Below are positions 1-8,648 of a DNA stretch of 64,000 nt, piece after piece. The notes beneath the pieces were generated by a model. That model was not told where the DNA came from and did no database searches. It saw only the letters and a list, made by a program, of their open reading frames with translations. Within the stretch, counting starts at the first letter, position 1. Every line of letters starts with the position of its first letter. The position numbers and the translations under genes are program-made. Origin of the DNA: Microbacterium sp. UFMG61 (GTDB taxonomy: Bacteria; Actinomycetota; Actinomycetes; Actinomycetales; Microbacteriaceae); the NCBI RefSeq assembly GCF_015354505.1, contig NZ_JACAFP010000006.1, positions 124,001 to 188,000 of the forward strand, written 5' to 3'.

Positions 1-624
1 CGCACCCCCGGAGGCGATGACCGGTACCGAGGCGGCCTCACGCATGAGGCGCACGAGTGCGAGGTCGAACCCGTCGCGGGTGCCGTCGGCATCGATCGAG
101 TTCACGAGCAGCTCGCCGGCGCCGCGCTCAACTGCCTCGCGCGCCCAGTCGAGCGCGTCGAGGGTGGTCTGCGTCCTGCCGCCGTGCGTGGTGACCACGA
201 AGCCCGAGGCCGTCGTGTCGGCGCGCTTGACGTCGAGCGACAGCACGAGCACCTGCGCGCCGAAGCGGTCGGCGATCTCGCCGATCAGTTCGGGGCGGGC
301 GATCGCGGCGGAATTGACGCCCACCTTGTCGGCACCGACGGACAGCAGCCGCGCGACGTCGTCGACGCTGCGCACCCCTCCGCCGACGGTCAGGGGCACG
401 AACACCTGCTCTGCGGTGCGCTGCACGACGTCGTACGTCGTGGCGCGCGCATCGACCGTGGCCGTCACATCGAGGAAGGTGATCTCGTCGGCACCCTGCG
501 CCGCATAGTGCCGCGCCAGCTCGACGGGGTCTCCCATGTCGCGGAGATTCTCGAAGTTCACGCCCTTCACGACCCGGCCGTCAGCGACGTCCAAGCACGG
601 GATGACACGGCTCGCGAGCGTCAT
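1..624 (-). CDS. hisF: Imidazole glycerol phosphate synthase cyclase subunit HisF (3' end cut by window)
   Basis: HisF closes the imidazole ring of histidine: with ammonia from HisH it converts PRFAR to imidazole glycerol phosphate and AICAR in the cytoplasm. The reading frame opens with ATG at 624 and runs off the window edge with 208 codons, about 80% of the usual ~255 residues. The N-terminus reads SRVIPCLDV, the beta-1 strand of the TIM barrel with the catalytic Asp (residue 12), followed by GGRVVKG-like phosphate-site sequence and the GGGVRS and VNSIDADGT motifs expected later in the barrel. Its start overlaps the hisG stop by one base, so the two are translationally coupled. hisH and hisA are not visible and would be outside the window. 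Confidence 0.96.
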   Translation of the reverse strand, partial: MTLASRVIPCLDVADGRVVKGVNFENLRDMGDPVELARHYAAQGADEITFLDVTATVDARATTYDVVQRTAEQVFVPLTVGGGVRSVDDVARLLSVGADKVGVNSAAIARPELIGEIADRFGAQVLVLSLDVKRADTTASGFVVTTHGGRTQTTLDALDWAREAVERGAGELLVNSIDADGTRDGFDLALVRLMREAASVPVIASGGA

Positions 625-1466
625 CAGAGCCTCGCGTTGTGGATCGCCGTCACGAGGATCGCACGGGCGCCGAGAGCGTAGAGCGCGTCCATGACGGGAT
701 TGACCCGTGACCGGGCCACCATGACCCGCACAGCCACCCACTCGGGATCACGCAGCGGCGACACGGTCGGCGACTCGATGCCGCCCGCGATCTTCACCGC
801 GTCGTCGAGCAGAGCCAGCGGCAGGTCGTAGTCGATCATCACGAAACGGCGGGCGACCATGACACCGCGCAGGCGACGCAGCAGCGTCTCCGAGCCCTCG
901 GCATCGTGAGGCCCTGCGATGAGGACGGCCTCGGATTCGAGGATCACCGGTCCGAACACGTCGAGGCCGGCCTGGCGGAGAGTCGTCCCCGTCTCGACCA
1001 CGTCGGCGACAGCATCGGCAACACCCAGGCGGACCGCCGACTCGACCGCGCCGTCGAGGGGCACGAGGTCGACCGCGATGCCGCGCTCGTCGAGAAAGGC
1101 GTCGACGAGCCCGGGGTACGAGGTCGCGATGCGCAGGCCGTCGAGCTCGGAGACGTCGGTGTATCGACCGGACGGCGCCGCGAAACGGAAGGTCGAGCCC
1201 GCGAAGCCGAGCGCCTCGATCTCGCGCGCACCGGGCATGCGGGCATCGAGAAGCAGATCACGGCCGGTGATCCCGACGTCGATGGCACCGGAACCGACGT
1301 ACGTCGCGATGTCCTTGGGGCGGAGGTAGAAGAACTCGACGTCATTGTCGGTGTCGACGACGTGGAGGGTCTTGGGGTCACGACGACCGGCATAGCCGGC
1401 CTCCGCGAGCATGTCGGCGGCCGTCTCGGAGAGAGAGCCCTTGTTGGGAACAGCAATGCGCAGCAT
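624..1466 (-). CDS. hisG: ATP phosphoribosyltransferase HisG
   Basis: HisG is the first, feedback-inhibited enzyme of histidine synthesis and joins ATP with PRPP to give phosphoribosyl-ATP. The 280-residue product begins [14 protein letters not shown], the family N-terminus, and is the long form: a bilobed catalytic part with the PRPP loop region [13 protein letters not shown], then a C-terminal ACT-like domain (about residues 205-280) that binds histidine. Short HisG forms lack that domain and need HisZ, so none is expected here. It lies 38 bases after hisE and overlaps hisF downstream. Confidence 0.97.
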   Translation of the reverse strand: MLRIAVPNKGSLSETAADMLAEAGYAGRRDPKTLHVVDTDNDVEFFYLRPKDIATYVGSGAIDVGITGRDLLLDARMPGAREIEALGFAGSTFRFAAPSGRYTDVSELDGLRIATSYPGLVDAFLDERGIAVDLVPLDGAVESAVRLGVADAVADVVETGTTLRQAGLDVFGPVILESEAVLIAGPHDAEGSETLLRRLRGVMVARRFVMIDYDLPLALLDDAVKIAGGIESPTVSPLRDPEWVAVRVMVARSRVNPVMDALYALGARAILVTAIHNARL

Positions 1467-1504
1467 GGAAAACCTTCAGATCGAAGCGAGTGGGGCGGAG
1501 CGCT

Positions 1505-1768
1505 TCACAGATGTCGGTAGACGTCCTGCAGGCTCAGGCCCTTCGCGATCATCATCACCTGCACGTGGTAGAGCAGCTGCGAGATCTCCTCGGCCGCGGC
1601 CTCGTCGGACTCGTACTCGGAGGCCATCCAGACCTCGGCGGCCTCTTCGACGATCTTCTTGCCGATGGTGTGCACGCCGCCGTCGAGCTCTGCGACCGTG
1701 CCCGATCCCTCGGGTCGGGTCTCGGCCTTGACGCTGAGCTCGGCGAACAGCTCGTCGAAAGTCTTCAC
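1505..1768 (-). CDS. hisE: Phosphoribosyl-ATP pyrophosphatase HisE
   Basis: HisE hydrolyses phosphoribosyl-ATP to phosphoribosyl-AMP, the second step of histidine synthesis. The 87-residue protein (GTG start) shows the all-alpha MazG-like fold signature: E-rich helices with [13 protein letters not shown] and a following [14 protein letters not shown] segment, which supply the Mg-binding acidic residues. It is a stand-alone HisE, as usual in actinobacteria; HisI is not in the window. Its start codon overlaps the rpe stop (GTGA), so it is translated from the upstream operon. Confidence 0.96.
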   Translation of the reverse strand: MKTFDELFAELSVKAETRPEGSGTVAELDGGVHTIGKKIVEEAAEVWMASEYESDEAAAEEISQLLYHVQVMMIAKGLSLQDVYRHL

Positions 1769-2445
1769 GATTCCAGGCTAGCGGCTCTGGCGCGGTCCCT
1801 GAGCCGAGTGACGGCCGCCTCGACGTCATCGGCGCCGTAGACGGCGGATCCGGCGACGAAGGTGTCGGCGCCCGCGGCTGCGGCGGCCTCGATCGTCGCA
1901 TCCGAGATTCCGCCGTCGACCTGCAGCCAGACGTTCGACCCGCGGCGCTTCGCCTCGTCGGCGAGTGCGCGCAGCTTCGGCATGGTCTCGGGCATGAACC
2001 CCTGGCCACCGAATCCGGGCTCCACCGTCATGACGAGGATCTGATCGAACTCCTCGAGCACGCTGTACAGCCCCTCTGCGGGAGTATCGGGCTTGATGGC
2101 GACGCCTGCGCGCGCACCCATGCCGCGCAGCGTGCGCGCGAGCGAGATCGGGTCGGCGGCCGCTTCGAGGTGGAACGTGACACTCGCGGCACCCAGTTCG
2201 GCGTAGCCCGGTGCCCACCGCTCGGGATCGGTGATCATCAGGTGCACGTCGAGCGGGATCGGGCTGGTGGCCTGGATCCGCTCGACCATCTGCGGACCGA
2301 AGGTGAGGTTCGGCACGAAATGGTTGTCCATCACGTCGACGTGCGCGAAGTCGGCAGAGGCGATCTTCGCGAGATCGCGCTGCATGTTCACGAAGTCGGC
2401 GGCCAGGATGCTGGGGTTGATGCGCGGTGCGCGGGGCAGTTCCAC
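1765..2445 (-). CDS. rpe: Ribulose-phosphate 3-epimerase
   Basis: Rpe interconverts D-ribulose 5-phosphate and D-xylulose 5-phosphate in the pentose phosphate pathway. The 226-residue TIM barrel begins after a GTG start with [12 protein letters not shown], the classic N-terminus, and contains the metal ligands and catalytic acids in [12 protein letters not shown] and VDGGI, plus the EPGFGGQGF phosphate loop. The GTG at 2445 is preferred because the open frame upstream is the rsmB gene read out of frame and the family begins here. It is 4 bases after rsmB and overlaps hisE by 4 bases. Confidence 0.95.
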   Translation of the reverse strand: MELPRAPRINPSILAADFVNMQRDLAKIASADFAHVDVMDNHFVPNLTFGPQMVERIQATSPIPLDVHLMITDPERWAPGYAELGAASVTFHLEAAADPISLARTLRGMGARAGVAIKPDTPAEGLYSVLEEFDQILVMTVEPGFGGQGFMPETMPKLRALADEAKRRGSNVWLQVDGGISDATIEAAAAAGADTFVAGSAVYGADDVEAAVTRLRDRARAASLES

Positions 2446-2449
2446 GTGT

Positions 2450-4015
2450 CTAGTCTCTCTCTTCCGCGCTCGCGTCGCGCGGATCCGTCGAGTCGCGCTG
2501 GAGCAGTGCGAGGAACATCGCGTCGGTGCCGTGGCGATGCGGCCAGAGCTGCACGCGTCCGGAGCCGTCGTCGCCGAGATCGATCGGCGAATCGGTGACT
2601 CCGGCGAGTACGGCTCGGGCGTCGAGCTCGGTGATGTCCGTGCGACCGCGGAGGACCTCGGACACCACACCGCTCGTCTCGGCGAGGTGCGGCGAGCAGG
2701 TCGCGTAGGCCACGATGCCGCCGGGGGCGAGGGCGTCGAGGGCGGAGTCCAGAAGCTCGACCTGGAGCGGGACGAGCTCGGCGACGTCGGTGGGCGTCTT
2801 GCGCCAACGCGCCTCCGGGCGACGCCGGAGAGCGCCGAGACCCGTGCACGGTGCGTCGACCAGGATGCGATCGAATGCACCGGGGCGTGTGGAACCGAAG
2901 GAGCGACCGTCCTCCTCATGCACGATCACATCTCCCGGTACGGCGCGCAGGGCGTTGCGCACGAGGCGCGCGCGGGTGGGAACCACCTCGTTCGCCTCGA
3001 GCGCGACGTCGTGCTCGCGCGCGATCGAGGCGAGCAAGGCGGTCTTCCCTCCCGGACCTGCGCACAGGTCGAGCCAGCGCTCGCCCTCACGGATCGGCGC
3101 GGCCGCGGCGACCGCCAGGGCCACCAGCTGCGAGCCCTCGTCCTGGACGCGCACGGTGCCGCCGGATGCCGCGATGACGCGATGCGGGTCGCCGCCCGGA
3201 GAGCCGTAGGCGGTCGGCGCATAGGGGCGACGCGGCTCCCCCGGCTCGGCGAGACCCGGGAGTGCGACGAGGGTCACCTCCGGTGACGCGTTGTCGGCCT
3301 CGAGGAGATCGTCGAGCTCGTGCACTCGGCCCTCGGCGGCCAGAGCGCGACGCAGGGCCCGGATCACCCAGACGGGGTGCGCCGAGCGCAGTGCCAGACG
3401 CTCATCATCGGAACGCGCCGAGTCCTCGATGCGCCGCTCCCACTCCCCCGGGGTCTCCCGAGAGATTCGGCGCAGCACCGCATTCGCGAAGCTGGATGCA
3501 CCGCGGCCCTTCGCCGCGGCGACCAGGTTCACCGACTCGTTCACGGCCGCGTGCGACGCGACGCGCGTCGCGAGAAGCTGATGGGTCGCGAGTCGCAGCG
3601 CGTCGAGGACGGCCGAGTCGATCTCATCGGCGGGACGATCGGCGGCCACCGCGATGATCGCGTCGTAGGTCCCACGGCGGCGCAGCGTGCCGTACGCGAG
3701 CTCGGTTGCCAGCGCGGCATCCTGGGGGTCGAGCCGGGCCTCCGCGATCGCCGGCGGAAGGATCAGATTGGCATAGGCATCCGACTCCGACACTGCGCGG
3801 AGAACGTCGTATGCGACCTGGCGAGCGGGCTGCACTGAGCGCCGAGGTTCTGCGCGCCGAGGTTCTGCGCGCCGGGGTTCCGTGCGCCGGGGCTCCCGCG
3901 GACGACCGTCGCGGTTCTGAGGACTGCGAGCGTGACCCCCGTGAGGGCGTCCACCGCCGGACCGGCCGCCTCGCTGTCGTCCGGACGAGTCGTCGCGTGA
4001 CCTGTCGCCGCTCAT
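2450..4015 (-). CDS. rsmB: 16S rRNA (cytosine-967 C5)-methyltransferase RsmB with arginine-rich N-terminal extension
   Basis: RsmB uses SAM to methylate C967 (E. coli numbering) of 16S rRNA. The 521-residue product has a NusB-like RNA-binding domain (about residues 55-190: ARQVAYDVLRAVSE onward) and a Rossmann methyltransferase domain with the SAM motif DLCAGPGGKTALLA, the release cysteine in DAPCTG and the catalytic cysteine in YATCSP. The first ~55 residues are an unusual basic disordered tail with an EPRRA repeat encoded by four 15-bp tandem units at 3836-3895. ATG at 4015 was chosen because it overlaps the fmt stop (ATGA); an upstream in-frame ATG at 4057 is less likely. Confidence 0.94.
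   Translation of the reverse strand: MSGDRSRDDSSGRQRGGRSGGGRPHGGHARSPQNRDGRPREPRRTEPRRAEPRRAEPRRSVQPARQVAYDVLRAVSESDAYANLILPPAIAEARLDPQDAALATELAYGTLRRRGTYDAIIAVAADRPADEIDSAVLDALRLATHQLLATRVASHAAVNESVNLVAAAKGRGASSFANAVLRRISRETPGEWERRIEDSARSDDERLALRSAHPVWVIRALRRALAAEGRVHELDDLLEADNASPEVTLVALPGLAEPGEPRRPYAPTAYGSPGGDPHRVIAASGGTVRVQDEGSQLVALAVAAAAPIREGERWLDLCAGPGGKTALLASIAREHDVALEANEVVPTRARLVRNALRAVPGDVIVHEEDGRSFGSTRPGAFDRILVDAPCTGLGALRRRPEARWRKTPTDVAELVPLQVELLDSALDALAPGGIVAYATCSPHLAETSGVVSEVLRGRTDITELDARAVLAGVTDSPIDLGDDGSGRVQLWPHRHGTDAMFLALLQRDSTDPRDASAEERD
3836..3895. repeat. Four tandem 15-bp units inside rsmB
   Basis: Units start at 3836, 3851, 3866 and 3881; the plus-strand unit is close to TGCGCGCCGAGGTTC and diverges toward the last copy. 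Because 15 is a multiple of three, copy-number change keeps the rsmB frame and only adds or removes EPRRA-type residues in the basic N-terminal tail. Confidence 0.85.
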
Positions 4016-4932
4016 GCGCCGGCTCGCAGGTTCTCGGTGTCGCGCTGACCGCGCCACCAGTCGACCGCGTTCATCGCCCCCTTGCCCGCCGGCTGCACCC
4101 GCGTGACAGCGAGCGGCTCGGAAGCGGTGCCGATCAGAAGTGCGGTCTTCGTCGCGGAGATCGCGCCCGGATCCTGACGCGGCGAATCACTCGACGGCGC
4201 CGCCTCGAGGATCTTCAGCCGCAGGCCGTCGACGGTCGTGTGCGCGCCCGGTTCCGGGGTCACACCGCGGTACCTGGCGAACACCCGGGCCAGCGGCTCG
4301 TTCCAGTCGAGTGCGCCGTCATCGAGGGCGAGCTTGGGTGCAACGGTGGGGGTCCCGCTCTGAGGGACGGCGACGGCCGTACCGTCGGCGATCGACGACA
4401 CGACCTCCGCGGTCAGATCGGCCCCCTCGACGGCGAGTGTCTCGAGCACGACGTCAGCCGTGGCTTCCGCGGCGACCTCGACGACGCGCACGGCGAAGAC
4501 ATCGCCTGCGTCGAGTGCCGGAACGAGCTGGAAGACACTGGCACCGAGTCGCGCATCTCCGTTGATCAGCGCACGCTGCACCGGAGCGGCTCCCCGCCAC
4601 TCGGGCAGAAGCGAGAAGTGCAGATTGATCCAGCCCTTCGACGGGGTCGAGAGCAGCGGCTCCCGCACGAGTCCTCCGTAGGCGACGATCACACCGAGCT
4701 CAGCGTCGAGCTCCGCGATCGACGCGGTCGCCGCCTCATCGAGACGCGCCGCCTTGATGAGGCGGAGTCCGAGCTCGTCGGCGACCTGAGCGACCGGTGA
4801 GGGGGTCAGCACCCGCTTGCGGCCCATCGGGGCGTCCGGGCGGGTGACGACCGCGGCGATGTCATGCTCTGCCGCGAGGCGGCGGAGGGTGGGAACGGCG
4901 GCCGACGGTGTGCCGGCGAAGACGAGACGCAT
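4012..4932 (-). CDS. fmt: Methionyl-tRNA formyltransferase
   Basis: Fmt formylates the methionine on initiator tRNA using 10-formyl-THF. The 306-residue protein begins MRLVFAGTPSAAVPTLRRL and holds the formyltransferase motif HFSLLPEWRGAAP with catalytic His and the family Asp further on, then a C-terminal OB-like tRNA-binding domain (about 205-306). Length matches the family. The start at 4932 follows a GGAG Shine-Dalgarno sequence within 10 bases. It sits 71 bases after priA and overlaps rsmB downstream, the usual priA-fmt-rsmB order. Confidence 0.97.
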   Translation of the reverse strand: MRLVFAGTPSAAVPTLRRLAAEHDIAAVVTRPDAPMGRKRVLTPSPVAQVADELGLRLIKAARLDEAATASIAELDAELGVIVAYGGLVREPLLSTPSKGWINLHFSLLPEWRGAAPVQRALINGDARLGASVFQLVPALDAGDVFAVRVVEVAAEATADVVLETLAVEGADLTAEVVSSIADGTAVAVPQSGTPTVAPKLALDDGALDWNEPLARVFARYRGVTPEPGAHTTVDGLRLKILEAAPSSDSPRQDPGAISATKTALLIGTASEPLAVTRVQPAGKGAMNAVDWWRGQRDTENLRAGA

Positions 4933-5003
4933 GAAGGTGCTCCGGAGGGATGCGGGGTGATCGGACGAGGACTGACGAGCGGTACGACCAGGGCGCCGTG
5001 CTC

Positions 5004-6968
5004 TCAGAGCTCCGGATCCAGGATATCGAGCCGAACCGTGAGCGCGATGCGAGTCGACTTGCCCTTCCCCCTGCGCGCGGCGACCGCCTCGGCCACCACC
5101 GCGGCTCTCAGTGCCGCGGCCACACGCGCACCCGCACCGTACTCGAAGCGCACGAGCGCACGCACCCGCGGCGGATAGTCGTCGGACTCGACAGGAACAG
5201 GGCCGAGCACAGCATCGGGAGGCAGCGCGAGCTCGGTCAGGGACGCGAGAGCACGCCCCATCGCAGCGGTGGATCCCTCGACCAGCGCGACCCGAGCGGC
5301 CGGCGGCATGTGGAGCGGTGCCCGTTCGGCGAGCTCTCCGCGCGCGTAGCCCGCCTGATTCCAGGTCGCGAGCGCCCTGGCGATGCTGCCGTCGACCCCC
5401 ACGAGGTGGATCGGCGCGCCCGGAGCCGCGAGCGCGGCGGCATTCGACCACCAGCGCAGACATGCTTCGCCGATGCGAAGGTCGGGCGCCTGCAGCATCC
5501 GTGCGCCGTCGAGCAGCACGATCGCCCGATAGCCGCCCTCGGCGAGTGGCTCGGCGCCTCGTGTGGCGACGACGAGCGAGGGCTTGTCGTCGACGCGTTC
5601 GACCGGGTGCGCGCTGTCGGCGACGATCACGCGGATGCCGGGGAACGCCCGCCCCAGTTCGTCGGCGGTGCGCTCGCTTCCCGATGACGCGAGCCGGAGC
5701 TTCGTCGAGGAGCACGCCGGGCACGTCCAGGCTCGCGCGCCTCGTCCACACCATGCGCAGACCGGCACAGCGCCGTGGTGTTTCGCACCGAGAGGCCCCC
5801 CGCAGTGCGCGCATCTCGCCGGTGCCCTGCACTCCGCGCATACGAGCGAGGGCGCGAAGCCGGGGCGGGAGACCTGAACGAGCACAGGGCCCTCGGCGGC
5901 CGCGTTGCGTGCGGAGAGGAACGCGGACGACGGCATGCGCTGAGCCGTCGGCGCATCCATCTCCTGCGGTGTACTCAAGACGACCCGGGGCAGCACGCGG
6001 CGTGCGGCGCGGACATCCTGCAGCCACCCGTGGGCGACGAGGCGCTCGACGTCGGTCGTGCGCGTGTGTCCGACGAAGAGCAGAGAGGAATCCTCCTGCT
6101 CCTGACGCAGCAGCGCAGCATCCCGCGCGTTGATGTAGGGCGCCAGCGGCTCGCCGAGCAGCGGATCGCCGTCGTCCCACACCGCGACGACTCCGGCCCG
6201 GACAGGGGCGTAGACGGCGGAGCGATTGCCGACGACGACGCACGGCGATTCCTCGAGCGAGCGCAGGAACGCGCGGTAGCGATCGGGATTCGCCTGGCGC
6301 GAGTCGTATCGGGCGACCGCTTCTGCCGGCACCGTGAGCGCGAGTGCGGCGAGCAGGTGATCGAGATCGCGGTGGTCCGGAACGACGAGGATGCTCGATC
6401 GGCCGGACGCGAGGGTTCGCGCAGCGACTGACGCCAGCAGAACGGCCCAGCCCGGCTCGCCGTCGTGGAAGACGGGGATCGCCTCGACCGCCGCTCGCCC
6501 CTGCTGCTCGAGGAGCTCCTCCAGTCCGTCGTAAGACTCGATCACGTCGCGCGCGGCGGCGAGAGCATCGTCCGACGGCACGGGCGGCGGAGCATCCGCA
6601 GTCCACGCCTTCTCGACCCGCACCTGCCGTTTCGGGATCACGAGCCGCAGCACGTCGGATGCCGAGCCGGCCGCCCGATCAGCGGCTCTTCTCGCGAGTC
6701 GGTAGAGATGATCAGGGAGGACGGGCACGAGTGAGACGACGCTGTCGACCTCTGACAGCGGTCGATCGGCATCGTCTTCGGTGTCGAGCTCGACGACGTA
6801 GCCGTCGACGACCCTTCCCGCCGTGCGCAGAGGAACGCGCACCCTGACGCCCGGGGGAACATCGCCGAGGTCTGCGGGCAGCGCGTAGTCGAACAGTCGA
6901 TCGAGCTGAGGCAGCGGTGAATCGAGGAGCACGCGCGCGATGCGCCGACTCGTGCCCGCGATCGGCAT
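5004..6968 (-). CDS. priA: Primosomal protein N' PriA, ATPase-deficient actinobacterial type
   Basis: PriA normally recognises stalled forks and starts primosome assembly. This 654-residue version keeps the N-terminal DNA-binding domain (residues ~1-110, DSPLPQLDRLFDYALP), the helicase-like core and eight zinc-binding cysteines (CAECRAP, CAHC, CAWC, CPAC) in the right order. But there is no GxxxxGKT loop where Walker A should be, and the DEAH box is replaced by WDDGD. That loss is known for actinobacterial PriA, so the protein is likely a loader or scaffold rather than a helicase. ATG at 6968 is chosen; an in-frame GTG at 6995, one base after the metK stop, is possible and would add nine residues. 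Confidence 0.9.
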   Translation of the reverse strand: MPIAGTSRRIARVLLDSPLPQLDRLFDYALPADLGDVPPGVRVRVPLRTAGRVVDGYVVELDTEDDADRPLSEVDSVVSLVPVLPDHLYRLARRAADRAAGSASDVLRLVIPKRQVRVEKAWTADAPPPVPSDDALAAARDVIESYDGLEELLEQQGRAAVEAIPVFHDGEPGWAVLLASVAARTLASGRSSILVVPDHRDLDHLLAALALTVPAEAVARYDSRQANPDRYRAFLRSLEESPCVVVGNRSAVYAPVRAGVVAVWDDGDPLLGEPLAPYINARDAALLRQEQEDSSLLFVGHTRTTDVERLVAHGWLQDVRAARRVLPRVVLSTPQEMDAPTAQRMPSSAFLSARNAAAEGPVLVQVSRPGFAPSLVCAECRAPARCAHCGGPLGAKHHGAVPVCAWCGRGARAWTCPACSSTKLRLASSGSERTADELGRAFPGIRVIVADSAHPVERVDDKPSLVVATRGAEPLAEGGYRAIVLLDGARMLQAPDLRIGEACLRWWSNAAALAAPGAPIHLVGVDGSIARALATWNQAGYARGELAERAPLHMPPAARVALVEGSTAAMGRALASLTELALPPDAVLGPVPVESDDYPPRVRALVRFEYGAGARVAAALRAAVVAEAVAARRGKGKSTRIALTVRLDILDPEL

Positions 6969-6996
6969 CGCGGGCACGTCGCGACCGTCCGTCACA

Positions 6997-8190
6997 TCAG
7001 AGACCGGCAGCGCGGCGCAGCTCTTCGGCGCGGTCGGTGCGCTCCCAGGTGAACTCGGGCAGCTCACGGCCGAAGTGACCGTAGGCCGCCGTGCGCGCGT
7101 AGATCGGACGCAGGAGGTCGAGCTGGTCGATGATCGCCTGCGGACGGAGGTCGAAGACCTCGTTGATCGCTCGGGTGATGACCTCGTCGGACACCTTGCC
7201 GGTGCCGAAGGTCTCGACGTAGAGCCCGACGGGCCGAGCGACGCCGATCGCATAGGCGACCTGCACCTCGAGGCGGTCGGCGAGTCCCGCGGCGACCGCG
7301 TTCTTCGCGACCCAGCGCGTCGCGTAGGCACCGGAGCGGTCGACCTTCGACGGGTCCTTGCCGCTGAACGCGCCACCACCGTGGCGAGCGGCGCCGCCGT
7401 AGGTGTCGATGATGATCTTGCGACCGGTGAGTCCGGCATCGCCCTTCGGCCCGCCCGTGACGAAGGGACCGGCGGGATTGATGTAGTAGGTGACGTCGTC
7501 GAGGTCGAGGCCCGTGCTCGCGAGGATCGGGTCGATGACGTGCTCGCGCACCTGCGCCTTGATGTCGTCCTGGGAGATGTCGGGGTGGTGCTGGGTCGAC
7601 AGCACGACCGCGTCGACCGTCTTCGGGGTGAATCCGTCGTAACCGAGCGTGACCTGAGTCTTGCCGTCGGGGCGGAGGAACGGCAGGGCGCCCGAACGGC
7701 GCACCTCGGTCAGCCGCTCCGCGATGCGGTGCGCCGTCCAGGCCGCCATCGGCATGAGCTGCGGCGTCTCGTTCGTCGCGAAGCCGAACATGATGCCCTG
7801 GTCGCCGGCGCCGAGTCCGTCGAGCGGATCCACCGAGGATCCGTCGCGGTGCTCCTGCGCGTTGTCGACACCGTGGGCGATGTCGGTCGACTGCTCGCCC
7901 ACCGAGATGCTGACACCGCACGAGTCGCCGTCGAAGCCGGTGTCGCTCGACGTGTAGCCGATGCGGTTCACGACCTGGCGGACGATCGTCGGGATGTCGA
8001 CGTAGGCCTCGGTGCGGATCTCACCCGCGACGTGGACGAGTCCGGTGGTGACGAGTGTCTCGACCGCGACCCGGGAATCCCGGTCCTTCGCGATGAGTCC
8101 GTCGAGGATGCTGTCCGAGATCTGGTCGCAGATCTTGTCCGGGTGTCCTTCGGTGACGGACTCGGACGTGAACAGACGCAGGGCGCTCAT
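6997..8190 (-). CDS. metK: S-adenosylmethionine synthetase
   Basis: MetK makes SAM from methionine and ATP. The 397-residue protein starts [19 protein letters not shown] with the ATP-binding HPDK motif, then has the [11 protein letters not shown] hexapeptide-region loop and the [16 protein letters not shown] phosphate loop. Length is typical. A TGGAGCC Shine-Dalgarno sequence lies just upstream. It follows rpoZ after a gap with a strong hairpin (8241-8274) and leads straight into priA. The short metK leader shows no recognisable SAM riboswitch. Confidence 0.98.
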   Translation of the reverse strand: MSALRLFTSESVTEGHPDKICDQISDSILDGLIAKDRDSRVAVETLVTTGLVHVAGEIRTEAYVDIPTIVRQVVNRIGYTSSDTGFDGDSCGVSISVGEQSTDIAHGVDNAQEHRDGSSVDPLDGLGAGDQGIMFGFATNETPQLMPMAAWTAHRIAERLTEVRRSGALPFLRPDGKTQVTLGYDGFTPKTVDAVVLSTQHHPDISQDDIKAQVREHVIDPILASTGLDLDDVTYYINPAGPFVTGGPKGDAGLTGRKIIIDTYGGAARHGGGAFSGKDPSKVDRSGAYATRWVAKNAVAAGLADRLEVQVAYAIGVARPVGLYVETFGTGKVSDEVITRAINEVFDLRPQAIIDQLDLLRPIYARTAAYGHFGRELPEFTWERTDRAEELRRAAGL

Positions 8191-8240
8191 CTGGGCTCCA
8201 GGACGGGATCGGTCGGACAGAAAGGGGTGCTCCCATGATG

Positions 8241-8274
8241 GACCGCACCGCCGACATCAGTCGGCGGTGCGGTC
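8241..8274 (-). terminator. Perfect 15-bp hairpin between rpoZ and metK
   Basis: Arms 8241-8255 and 8260-8274 are perfect complements around the 4-base loop ATCA. It starts 9 bases after the rpoZ stop in the rpoZ direction. No U-tract follows, as is common for actinobacterial terminators. It may end or attenuate the pyr-gmk-rpoZ transcript before metK. Confidence 0.7.
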
Positions 8275-8282
8275 ATCGGACG

Positions 8283-8540
8283 TCACTCTGCGTGACGCAG
8301 GCGGAGCTTGTCCTCGTTGATCTCGTGGAGCGCGATGGTGAGCGGCTTGTCCTCGACCGACGAGTCGACCAGCGGGCCGACGTTGTCGAAGAGGTTGCCC
8401 TCGTGCAGGTCGGAGTAGTAGTCGTTGATCTGACGCGCGCGCTTCGCGGCGTAGATGACCAGCTCGTACTTCGAGTCGACACGGTCGAGCAGGTTGTCGA
8501 TGGGGGGATCGATGATTCCGTTGGTGTGGTGTCCGGCCAT
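8283..8540 (-). CDS. rpoZ: RNA polymerase omega subunit
   Basis: Omega helps fold and hold the beta-prime subunit of RNA polymerase. The 85-residue protein shows the family signature [24 protein letters not shown] at residues ~13-36 (helix 1 with the conserved YxLVxxAAKRAR) and an acidic C-terminus. A textbook AGGAGGT Shine-Dalgarno sequence sits 6 bases before the ATG. It follows gmk by 108 bases, a gap that carries a REP-like repeat. Confidence 0.96.
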   Translation of the reverse strand: MAGHHTNGIIDPPIDNLLDRVDSKYELVIYAAKRARQINDYYSDLHEGNLFDNVGPLVDSSVEDKPLTIALHEINEDKLRLRHAE

Positions 8541-8597
8541 GGTGGGACCTCCTGATCAGGCGACGGGATCGTCGCGAAGACGGTGCAGCGGGCGCGC

Positions 8598-8621
8598 GAC
8601 CCTTCGACAGGCTCAGGGACC
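8598..8621 (+). repeat. REP-like 24-bp dispersed repeat
   Basis: The sequence GACCCTTCGACAGGCTCAGG followed by GACC lies in the rpoZ-gmk gap. An identical copy in the opposite orientation is at 63797-63820 next to thrS, and a degenerate copy at 63775-63800. Its ends (CCCT/AGGG) can pair weakly. Similar units are scattered between genes in Microbacteriaceae; that comparison is from memory. Confidence 0.75.
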
Positions 8622-8648
8622 GGATGTGGCAGGATCCCCGAAATCGTG

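Noticed and set aside
3836..3895. Tandem repeat considered as CRISPR
   Set aside because: Units are contiguous without spacers and lie in frame in rsmB.
8191..8282. Possible SAM riboswitch before metK
   Set aside because: Only a single hairpin that lies right after rpoZ; none of the conserved SAM-box features are present and the metK leader is too short.
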